A stretch of DNA of 64,000 nt from Alternaria dauci (taxonomy: Eukaryota; Ascomycota; Dothideomycetes; Pleosporales; Pleosporaceae), in contig NC_091280.1 of the NCBI RefSeq assembly GCF_042100115.1, positions 372,001 to 436,000 of the forward strand, given 5' to 3'. Position numbers and translations under genes: made by a program. A model generated the notes under the pieces. That model made no database searches. It saw nothing but the letters and a program-made list of their open reading frames with translations, and was not told the DNA's origin. Shown here one piece after another: positions 44,223-54,134 of this stretch. Numbering within the stretch: the stretch's first letter is position 1; each line of letters starts with the position of its first letter.

Positions 44223-45272
44223 ATGACCTTGACAGCCAACAAAGCCCTGTACGTCGACGAGAACGGAGAGATCCAGGTTCGAAACGACATCAAGCATGAA
44301 GAAACTGCTGCCGACGAGTTGGTTGTCGAGGTGCGATACTCTGGTGTCAATCCAGCAGATACCAAACATGCACAGCTTGGCATCCGTTCGACAGTCATCG
44401 GGTACGATTTCTCTGGGACCGTCTTATCCGCACCTACTGGATCGCGTTTCAAAAAGGGAAGTATCGTAGCAGGATACACTCCCTCGGGTATCGGAAGACC
44501 TTTGAAGTATGGCGCGCATCAAAGCCGCCTCGCGTGTCCCGACGACATGGTCTTCGAAGTACCTCCCAATGTTCCGGAGACGCACGCAGCAGTCCTAACA
44601 GTAGTGACAATGACAGCTGCAGACGCAGTCTTCAATCTGTTTAAACTCCCACTGCCTACCACACCCGCCGCCTACACCCGCCCTATCCTGGTTTGGGGCG
44701 CCTCGTCTAGTGTCGGCTTCACCACTGTTCAGTTCCTGCGTGCCAGTGGCTGTCAGAACATCATAGTGACTGCATCGCCAGCCCGTCATGAGCTGCTGAA
44801 GAGTATTGGTGCAACACAGTGTTTCGATTACGCCTCATCGACAGTTGTATCCGAAATCGCCGCCGCGGTGGAGGCTCTTGGTCAGGGACTGATCTCTCAT
44901 GCTCTCGATTCTGTCGGCACTCCGTCTACAGCGCACTTGGTCGTACACAGCGTGAGCAACCCAGCAGCAGTACTGGCCTCTGTGACCAAGTTCGATGATG
45001 GGTTCCGGATGCCGGTGGCATACACGAAAGATAGCTGGAGCATCCAACCACCTGGTGTTCCCCATGCCATTGATCTGCCTGCCAGGCCGGACAATCATTG
45101 GCATGCTTGGAAAGCGTTGCAATGGGCGGTGGAGAATTATGGTAGTCGCTTCGAGCTTCCAAGTGTGGAAGTTTTTCGAGGCACGACCGAAGAGGCAATA
45201 CAGGAAATTGTCAAGATTGGCGGATTTGGAAGAGGCTTCGGTAAACTAGTTATTGAACAGCCCTTGCACTAA
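44223..45272 (+). CDS. Zinc-independent medium-chain dehydrogenase/reductase (enoyl-reductase-like)
   Basis: Single exon, 349 residues. MDR fold: the N-terminal GroES-like domain includes VEVRYSGVNPADTKH and IGYDFSGTVL. The Rossmann nucleotide-binding motif is VWGASSSVGFTTVQFLRASG (about 157-176), of the AxxSxVG type seen in NADPH quinone/enoyl reductases. The catalytic-zinc GHE motif is absent, as IGYDFSG replaces it. The C-terminus is GGFGRGFGKLVIE. It resembles fungal zinc-binding oxidoreductases and trans-acting enoyl reductases; no polyketide synthase lies nearby, so a stand-alone redox role is likelier. Substrate unknown. Confidence 0.88.
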   Translation: MTLTANKALYVDENGEIQVRNDIKHEETAADELVVEVRYSGVNPADTKHAQLGIRSTVIGYDFSGTVLSAPTGSRFKKGSIVAGYTPSGIGRPLKYGAHQSRLACPDDMVFEVPPNVPETHAAVLTVVTMTAADAVFNLFKLPLPTTPAAYTRPILVWGASSSVGFTTVQFLRASGCQNIIVTASPARHELLKSIGATQCFDYASSTVVSEIAAAVEALGQGLISHALDSVGTPSTAHLVVHSVSNPAAVLASVTKFDDGFRMPVAYTKDSWSIQPPGVPHAIDLPARPDNHWHAWKALQWAVENYGSRFELPSVEVFRGTTEEAIQEIVKIGGFGRGFGKLVIEQPLH

Positions 45273-47678
45273 GGTTGGTTGGTGTTAGAGTAGGTCCCGC
45301 AATGATCTGTATAGATTTCGGGCTATGATACTGTAGAGAGCGGACAAGCGTCGTGCATGTTAGTATATGTTAGCGCTCACATCTGCCTTTCTAATGCATA
45401 ATATCTCTCGAACTAGCTGACTTCACTTTGTGTGAAGTTATTATGGTTGATCCCTCTTACAAATCGATGTAGGTACTGCAAGATAAGAAATGTTAGCATA
45501 CATGCAGCTAATGAACAATAACACGTTCAGCAGGCTCTTACATGTAGACGTACAGCAAAATCATCATAACGATGGCCGAAGCTAAATCTTCCTCAAAGCA
45601 TGCATTTGCTGTTTCAACCCTCTCTTGCTGTAGAGGTATCTAAACTGTCAGGTTCGCCGTCAATAAGGGTCACCCTCGTATGCACGATCATGCGCATAGT
45701 ATCGGGGATTTCGGTTCGATAGGCGACCCGTTGTCCTCCCTTACCGATGAGCAACGTGCAGTGTTGCATGTAGACGTGTCATACACTAACATTCGGCTTG
45801 TGAGCCAGCCAATCGCGTGCTGTCGGTATGATGGAAACGCCCTGTTCTGGGTATACAGCAGGGATCTCGATGCTGGAAGTGTTTGGCTGAGGCTCAAGAA
45901 CGAGCTAATGTCTCTGACGGAGATCCAAGTGTAGTGGATGTTGGGAGGACCAAAGAGGAAGGCGTATATTTGCTGGTGAGGCTGTACCGTCGTCTTTCAT
46001 GCCCGGAACCCTGGTCCAATGTCGGTAGATCTGCTGGCTCGTTCTTGATTAGGGTCGGTCGATAGGAGCAGTTTCAAAGATCGGCATTCGTATGCGAGCC
46101 AGTCTTGTGTGCGTTGCCATGGATAAGTCTTCTTCACACCTGGCCGAACTGAGCTTAATTATGCAACAATTTCATCGCGGTAGTCGCGGGGGTACGTCGC
46201 CAAGCAGGTATGAGTGTTGGCAGGGATTCGCACTGTCCAGGGATGTGAGCGTCGTTGGTTCAACACCTCGCACCAAGCCACCTGGTCGGCTGTGGCTACA
46301 ACGCAACATTAGTATAGTTCTGTAAGCGACAAACGTGTACAGTTCACGGCATCCAGGTAGAATAATACTATCTGTTCAATCAGGTATCAGACCATCCTTC
46401 TCCGTGCCGCACCGTCCTGAAGGCGCATTTACGACCCACCATCAAGGTTCAGCCGTGAGATGGGGCGCTCCTTGATCTCGGTACGCGGTTTGGGTATTAG
46501 AATACCACGACATGCGCCGAATTGTAGTGCGTGACGGCCCGCAATCCAGCGGTGTGGCAGTATCGAACGTGGGGACGGCAAAAGAGAGGAAGGAGTCGTA
46601 CGTATACAACAAGTATGATTTGCCGTCTTCGCTTCCTGTTGCGGCTAAGCGCGAACCACTGGTTGACAGCTCGTCCCCTTATCTCCCACGCACGCCTCAG
46701 GTCATTATCCCACTCGCAATCACCGCAAAACGTGTCAGCAAAAAACAAAGCATCGAATGTAACAGTGTTTCGGTATCAACAAGCATAAGAAGACGACAAT
46801 GAACCGACGTGTTGGGTAGCAAGTGAGCCCACATACACTGGCACGAACCAATACTCCGGGACGTAGGTCACGCCCGCGTCCTCAGCCGCACGGACACGCA
46901 CCGCAGCCCTCCCTTCTTCGACCTATGCCGTCATAGAAGCAAAGCCTTTCTCGTAAACCGCTGTGTAAAAGAAGGGATATGTAACGCCACGCGGTAAGGG
47001 TGGGAGATGTAGGATGGGGGTTAGGGAGCGGCCTGTGCAACGTGAAGCTGCGCTCTAACGTCTTTGCTTTTTTCCCTCGTCTCGAACCAAACGATATTTC
47101 AAAATGATGGTGTCCACGTTGGATTTCAATGTCAAGGGGTACGTTGGCCACTTGTTCCTCCTCTTCTTTTTCTTCTCTCCTCCCCCTTCCTCTTGCGGGC
47201 GCCCTTCTCTCCAAGTACATCTCTCGTATCATCGGCGCACTTTCTTCTTCTTCGCCAAGTACCTTCGTCGTTCGAAGTCGTTGCGCTAGCTCAGCCCTGA
47301 GGGTTGCATCGTCGATATCGGTAGCAATTTCCAGACTTGAGGCTGGTCTCTGGTCACGCTGTGGAAGGACGCAATAAGCAACTTCAAACCCGGATCCGAC
47401 AGAATCTCGCTCGCTGGGATGTTGCCGCAAGATTGTTAAGGGGTGGTGTTGAGACTATTTACGATTGGAGTAGAAGGCTATACAAGAGAAGAGCTCATCG
47501 CTGATCCAAAGACCATCACAATACAACCCAAGACTTCACATCGACCGAGCCGAGAGATCTAGCGCAATCAGCTTGAGGAAAAAAGCATATTGCTGAGACT
47601 CGCCTCGTCCCGCTCTTCGCACCGCTCACTCAACGACTCTTTCACGCTCGATACAACCGCATCCTCCTTGTCCTGAAC
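45273..47678. other. Gene-poor region, first part
   Basis: 2.4 kb with no recognisable gene. A minus-strand ORF at 46882-47430 (182 codons) has an Arg/Glu-rich stretch (DDATLRAELAQRLRTT; REEKEEEEQ) that looks partly coding, but it runs into junk at the 3' side and matches no known family. It could be a decayed gene. Confidence 0.4.
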
Positions 47679-47885
47679 ATGTGCTACATCGTCTACACCA
47701 TACACGTGTGCAACCATTGGATTCCGCAACCACAACCCAACAACGGCCCAATACTGCGCATATGCGACGAAGCAGAAAAGCTACGACTCGGTCACCCCTG
47801 CCCAGAAACACAACGCGAGCACAAAGTCATGAATCGGAGTCAAGGCATGTGTACAGGCTGCATGTGGAAGAAAGTCAGCAAGTAG
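47679..47885 (+). CDS. Small Cys/His-rich protein (unrecognised)
   Basis: A 68-residue frame with cysteines at 2, 11, 29, 41, 58 and 61. The spacing (MCY...HVCNHW...RICDEA...GHPCPET...GMCTGC) is not random-looking and recalls small Ascomycete proteins starting MCY with a C-terminal CxxC, which I know only by pattern, not by name. No signal peptide, so a zinc-binding intracellular protein is plausible. GGCTATACAAG about 205 bp upstream could be a weak TATA-like element. It sits alone in gene-poor DNA. Confidence 0.5.
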   Translation: MCYIVYTIHVCNHWIPQPQPNNGPILRICDEAEKLRLGHPCPETQREHKVMNRSQGMCTGCMWKKVSK

Positions 47886-49678
47886 AAGCTACTCAGTGCC
47901 ATTGCAATCGGCTCATAACGAAATGAACGCGAACACAAGTACTCAGCAAGTCAACCGCACACCATGAATCGATAAATGTTGGACGACGAATAAAAGTGGG
48001 GTCTTTTTTTGTGGGAGGCTAGCAGAGACAAAGACAAAAAGAGCCGCGGTTGAAAGATAACGGGCAGGGTCAGCGGAAAAGGATGTGGGGATGGGATTAA
48101 TGGGAAAAGAACAGGATTGATGGGTGGAGAAGGGCCGACTCATCCCACTTTTCTTGGCTGGGTTCAAACGTCTGAGAGGAGGGAGGGAGGGAGTGAGCAA
48201 CAGGGCTGAGGGCGAGAGACCACGACGGCAATGACGCTTCATTCTTGACTTTGTGCGCCGTTGTGGGACAAGACTATCGCCGAAAACAAGGCCGGTGGGA
48301 ACGCCCACCTTCCCAACAGGAACTGGCGAGTTTGTGAGGCTGCGAGAGAGACGGAGAAAGAGGGTGAGAAGCAAAATACACATGCACTAAGCCCCCCTCG
48401 ACGCATGCACGATACGGCCCGGGACTCGGTCCGATCATGTCAGAACTGTCGTTTCTCTGTGGAGCTATCACCGTCTCCGTGGCGTATGGGGAGTTTCGGA
48501 AATCTTATATACCCTGGCTATTTTGCGTTGTTCTGCGTTGGATTCTTTAAGGGGGTGGTGGGATGGGGTGCAGTATGTAATAATGTCAATATAAAGGTAT
48601 TCCTCTCTCATTTTATTACAACTTCATTATTGGCTTTAGTGTCGCCCGTCTCCAAATCTGCCTTGTGAGCAAATTGAGGCTTGAAGTTTCTACGTAAGTA
48701 TGGGGCTTGGATGGGTCTTGGGCGAGTCTTGGGTGCGGGTCAATATCATCCGCCGACGTGATGTGCCTTTTCCAAGGGAAGCCAAGACAAGCAAAGCCTT
48801 TTAAGCACTAACAATTCGTTACAAATCTCGGAACCAGAATCCAGACGATTACTGTACCTCTTGGTAACGAACGCCGCGTGTTCGGGCTTACGCGTGTCAT
48901 GAAACGGGCGGCATGCGGAAGTAACCGGCAGCCTGTTGGGCTCGGTACCATCTCCCCAATGTTAACCTCGGGATGTGGAGATGTGATTATTGTATTTGCG
49001 GTTCGGTACAGTCAGCACTAGGTATCTTGGTGTTTGTACGGCGAGGTGGTTGGAAGATGGGAGATGGGATAGGGTTGCATGTCGATGTACTGGGAAGTCG
49101 ATGATTGTGATCATACGCCCTGCCCTGTATATCATGTCCTGTTTAGATCATCGCTTCCAGTCTTGTCGTCGATCCTTTGTTGCTGCAGCTCTCATCCCGA
49201 TTCCTGGGACAGCCCTCGAGTGCTGTGGGAGAAAGCTAAATGTAGTACACATACCCATCTTACGTAGATCTCCAAGATCACATATAATCTTGCCTACTAC
49301 ATACATTGGTTAGTCATTTTCTTATACATGACTTGTGATGTGCGATATCTACCTCCAGCTTCGCCATGGCACTAGAACAGATATAAGAGGCCTAGTGTGA
49401 GAGTGCTAGTGTGTGATGATATTGCACCATGGTTGTTGCTTACTTGTAGCACTTCCATGGATAGCTCGAGGAGATACTCATCGGATCAACAGTAATAGCT
49501 TCCGTTTGATCAGTGCTCATTGTGGTTACAGAGTTGTCTTGGTTTGCTGTTGCGAATATAATCAGTTCCCACGCAAACGTGGAAACGCGCAGATAGCAAA
49601 AGGCAACAGATGTTATCTAGCTTATAAGGCTACATTGTTTCCGTTTGAGCACGCGTAGCGGCTTCCAAATTAGTGGAG
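47886..49678. other. Gene-poor region, second part
   Basis: 1.8 kb with a short GGGA run near 48175-48194 and only motif-less ORFs. No gene is seen. Confidence 0.45.
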
Positions 49679-50101
49679 CTAAACTGGGGAGCATTGTTGG
49701 TGCTTGGTGTACATACACCTGTTACGGAAATATACTTTGTCGATGCCAATACTGCCTATGCTGCAGCCCATGTCCCTGCTATTTCCGCCTATCGATGTCC
49801 AGGCTGTATATGCGGTTCTAGCGGTTCTTGTCGCTTTAGTTGTTTCGTAGGCTCTTGACTCTTCGAATTGGTCTGCATGGAGCTTCTCCCGGATTGTGAT
49901 CGGAACCCAGTAGGGGTTGGCAATAAGTCCCTTCATGGATGAGTAGCCGCCGAGAGCTGCAAAGGGAGATAAGAGGCGGGAGAGAGACGAGTGTTCGTTA
50001 CGCCATTCGAAATTCTCGTCGTTGATAGTGGAGTCTACCGCGTTGGCGTTTGGTGAGATCAGAGGGCGCACGGTGGTGTCAGGTACAGAGACGGAAGGCA
50101 T
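49679..50101 (-). CDS. Hypothetical orphan ORF
   Basis: A 140-codon frame from MPSVSVPDTT at 50101 (an upstream in-frame ATG adds four codons). The first 85 residues look coding: regular synonymous C/T-ending codons and a mixed sequence (FEWRNEHSSLSRLLSPFAAL, MKGLIANPYWVPITIREK). After about residue 85 it degrades into a Thr/Ala/Arg repeat (ATRTARTAYTAWT) and less protein-like sequence, so the end may be an unspliced intron or decay. No family recognised, no signal peptide or membrane span. Confidence 0.4.
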   Translation of the reverse strand: MPSVSVPDTTVRPLISPNANAVDSTINDENFEWRNEHSSLSRLLSPFAALGGYSSMKGLIANPYWVPITIREKLHADQFEESRAYETTKATRTARTAYTAWTSIGGNSRDMGCSIGSIGIDKVYFRNRCMYTKHQQCSPV

Positions 50102-53100
50102 AATCGCGACCAATGACGCGCCATCTCGTGTTGCGGCGATGTAATAGGGAAGTACTCAGAAAATGCAAGTGAGAGAACGAAAGAGCACATATGATGTATT
50201 CCAGAGGAAGAGAAGCGTGCTCGATGGGGTCGCGAGAGGCGCGTTCAAGTGTTGCACGTAGTGATAAGGCAAGGTAATGAAGACGCAATGCAGTTACCTG
50301 CCCATGTTCAAGGTTGGTAGGCGTCCACTTCCTCATATGTCTGATTACTGAAGATCATGCGTGATTTGGATATTACTAGTCATCGCGTATGAACGCAGAC
50401 ATATTCGTGTTGATCCATCGAGACTGTGCGTTCCCCGTTGTCAGTTTCTGGATAGCGCAACTCAAAACAGACACGACTTGAAGGCGTCCTTGCTACATTC
50501 CGGGGTTGCGATGCGCTCCGATGCGGTGAATGACGTGTGCCTGAACCATGGTTGTTGAGCGTCACCATATTGTACTGAGATAGAAAAGGAATTCCCTTTC
50601 AAATGGATAATGGATAATGGACCCTGGCAAATGGCGCTTGACTCGTCGAACTGCGACAGTGACGCCGATGCACCATCAGAATTTCGCATGGTGATCTAAT
50701 AAAACGTGCGAGGTACCCGCGTGACACGAACATATAACCTTGAGTCAAACGAACTCGCAGCGTGCAGCTTTGCATGTCAACCACTCTTACCCCTACCTAC
50801 GGCACCGGTTCGGTAGCAGAGTAACGATAGCCGTAGCGAAAAACGCCGCATCAGCCACGGCGTCCTTGCTGACATTATTGCTTTTCTTGATAAAGACGGC
50901 CTGCAGCCCGCATCATTGCTTATGCAGCCCGTTTCGACCTCGGGATTGTCATCCCGGAAGGAGGATGGACGTGGTCCCACCTCTCCCAGGGTTGCACCGA
51001 GAGGCCGCTTGGTCCCACACAACCCTGAGGCGAACATCTTCAGGACAAGCTCGTGGCGCACACGAACCAAGGCTCCCCAGCCAAACGCATTGCTGAGATG
51101 CTGAAGGCGTGATGAATCTCGACCGTTGGAGGCTCCTACGAAGCGAGCGGCGGAATTTGGAGGCCTGGCAATGATGCAGAGGCGGCACAATGCATCATGC
51201 GCCGTCCCTTTTCTTTGAGCCTGCCTGTGGGCATGCAGCTCTGTTGCTTTGACAATTGAGGGATCAAGTGGGGTGATAAGTGGGTATCGGAAAATGCTTG
51301 ATCTTCCTCCACCAGCAGCGAGTCGGGATACGTCGACAGAACAGCGAGCGTGCACAATCTGTCAGCCAACGGCGGTCACCAACCACTCGTCTATGTTGCC
51401 CGGAGTCCGTCGATCGGCTGCATTAGCCATATGCAGAGTCACCCGGAAAGCATCGCAGAGGGGAAGATCGTAGCAATTCGCGGATAGAGCCATGTTCCAG
51501 GCGTTGTACACTCTGGGGACCGACAGCTCGCCCGTCGTGCAATAGTACGCGGCAACGCGCAGCATGCAGGTGAGAGAAAGCATAAAGCGTAGTGCGACGT
51601 ACGGACGTATCTCACATTATGTGAGGGGCGACAGTAGGTAGGGGTGGTGGCTAAATCCGTAGCTCTGCTCGATATTGCGGGGAGGTGGTTTATTGATAGA
51701 TGCTCCCCTGTGTTGGTGGACATGTTTGCTTGCGAAGCGGTTCGCCCAGGGCTAGCGATGTAGAGAAACCAGAAGCAATACCTGGGCGCCGCTCGTCAGG
51801 CAACTAGATGATGGACTCAGCAAAATCCCCGGGCTGCAGCCGCCAGCTGAGGTGCCAAGACGAGGCTCATCCTCCATCGTCCCACATGACACGTTTCGGA
51901 CAGACGATAGCAGGAGCAGTGTGTTAGGGAAAGTTATGTCGCTGATGGCGGAGGTGAAAAAGTCTATATATCCACAACCAACCGCACTCGGGTTCCCGGG
52001 TCACAAACGCGGGCGGACGGGCACGAGACGGATCTGGGCCTCGACCTGACAGAGGGCACCGCGACGAAACAATGAGTGCTGGTGCGTTTCGCGTGCGCTT
52101 CGCCGTTGCCGCACAGATGTGCCGCGGGCAACGCGGGCAAGCCTGGCATGGCTAGACAGGATTGGAGATAGGGGAGAATGGGTTTGGTGAAGCAGCGTGA
52201 ATGGACCTTCCGGATTGGTACGAGAGCAGTCCCTTTTAAAAACCGCCTCGCTTACCGGCACGGCTGTGATGACGCGCGCAGGCCAGCCCTGGATCCACCA
52301 GCTTGGAGTTTCACGTGGGTGCGGTTCTTGAGCCCAGATGCTAAGAGAGGGGCTTTGGCTAGCGGCGGCCCGATGTCCTTTTCTCGGTCACGCTGCTCCG
52401 TCGACACCAGCGACGGAAACGGCATCGACAGATGTGCTACGGGTGCCGTGGGCTGCAGCCCGCCAAGGCCTGTGGACGCAATCATGGCTCGACTGGAAGG
52501 CGGCAGATGCCAGCGGCTTGGTCCTGCACCGAGGCGACGCAATCCCGGTTGCATGCTCATGCGCCAACTAATGATCGACTCTTGTCAGATTCAGGCTGCG
52601 GCAGGGGGTGGATTGGGTGACACGAGCCTTTTTGCCGAGGACGCGGGAGCGGAGGACAACTGCGTCACATTGCGATGCATGCCGAGAGCCGCTAAGCAGA
52701 CGACGGAGGCTTCTCTCTTCTCATGTGGAGGGCTGGCTGATCGCCCGCCCCCAGCCTTTGGACGGCTCTGTCTGGGTGGGTGTGCGCACCAGCTGTGTCA
52801 GCACCATCGTCGTCGTCGCCGTCGCTCGTGCCCCCTTTTGCAGGCCCTACAATCAGCCCATTCCTGCGACTTCCGAAATGAACACCACCATGCCCTTGTG
52901 CCTAGTGGGCGGCGCAAGCTGAAGCCTTGTAGGGCGACGGCTGTCGTCTGTCTGTCGTCTGTCTGTCTGTCTGTCTGGGTGGCTGGCACGGCAATCTGAC
53001 GACGCCCCCCATAAAGCCCCGCTGTGCGTGGACCCAGTCTCGGGAAAAGAAAATATCTACGATCAACTTTTGGGTGTCGCGACGTGATGGGCGCCTTGCG

Positions 53101-54134
53101 TGCAGCGACACTGGAGCAAGGTTTGTGTGGGCTCTGGTGCATCATGGCACTTGAGGCTAGTTGATGCTCGAACCATCCATCCATGGATAGCTCAACGGCG
53201 ACAGCCCCATTAGTTTCTTGAGGCAGAAGCTGTGGCGTTCTGCGCTGGCAGTGCAACTCTGGTTGTTGGAACATCGGCGAAACGAGATGGATCTGTCCTC
53301 CAGATGCGGCGCACATAGCGTAATAGCGGTAGCGTGTCTGTCCGTCGGCTCCGCTGTTGGGCGAACCTGGAACGAACGGTACCAGATGCGCACGGAGCCA
53401 TGTGAAACATGCCATTGTGCAGACTCTGGGTGAGCGTGAGTGCTGTCAAATGTTGCAGAGCGATCAATAAAGATGGCTCGTCGGTGACCTGGTACCAAGT
53501 CGCTGTGGTGGCACGGTGCAGGGCCGGTAGGAGCATGGGTCGCGGCGGATAGCCAGCGCTTTGCGATGCTAGGCACGTAATTTACGGCAAGATGCCCACA
53601 AAAGTGGGTCGCACTTAGCGTGCACGCTAACATGTGCATCCCTGCAACATCTCGTCCCCTAACCCACGTCTGATGGAAGGGACGTTGGAGCGCCCCTTCC
53701 ATCTGTTGGTCTGCGGCTTCCTCATCTGTTTTCTCTTCCACGAGGCTGCATCTCACATCAGTCTTTCCTTCTCAACACACCCCGTGGCAAAGACCGCACC
53801 ACTGCTGCTCTCACACGACTCTGTAGAACCAAGTCGGGGTCCACACCATCCGTGTTCCTCTGCGCGCTGCTGCCCATCTCCGCGCCAACCTCTCCACGCC
53901 TCGACTCGCACCCGTCAGTACGCTTGCGAGACGCGCTCCCACGCCCGCCTGTACGTATCCATCCTCCACCACCACCATCACCCTCCATCTCCTGACCCCT
54001 CTAGATTGACAACCCGGCGGCCCATCAAGTTGCTCTCGTCTTGTTGTCCCCCCTCCAACAAACCATTGCATCATTGTCGCGGCTTCAGTAGCGCACCCGT
54101 CGCATTGTAGCCTGGTCAGTCGCAAGCAGCCTTC
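50102..54134. other. 4-kb gene-poor region upstream of SSN6
   Basis: No recognisable gene. The longest ORF (52178-52999, plus, 273 codons) is Arg/Cys/Gly-rich, motif-less and ends in a microsatellite, so I do not call it. The part near SSN6 (about 53750-54134) is C-rich and likely its long 5' leader. The rest is probably an extended upstream control region or decayed sequence. Confidence 0.45.
52941..52977. repeat. (GTCT)n interrupted microsatellite
   Basis: A tetranucleotide run with one interruption, about 1.2 kb upstream of SSN6. Confidence 0.9.

Noticed and set aside
41727..45272. Possible secondary-metabolite cluster (trans-enoyl-reductase-like gene next to a hydrolase)
   Set aside because: No polyketide or peptide synthase, terpene cyclase, P450 or cluster regulator is in the window.
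46250..46275. tRNA B-box-like sequence (GGTTCAACACC)
   Set aside because: The flanking bases cannot form a T-arm stem and there is no matching A box or acceptor stem.
52178..52999. 273-codon plus-strand ORF
   Set aside because: No motif, Cys/Arg/Gly composition of random GC-rich DNA, and its end is encoded by the GTCT microsatellite.
53634..54110. 158-codon ORF just before SSN6
   Set aside because: C-rich leader-like DNA, no motif; probably SSN6 5' UTR.
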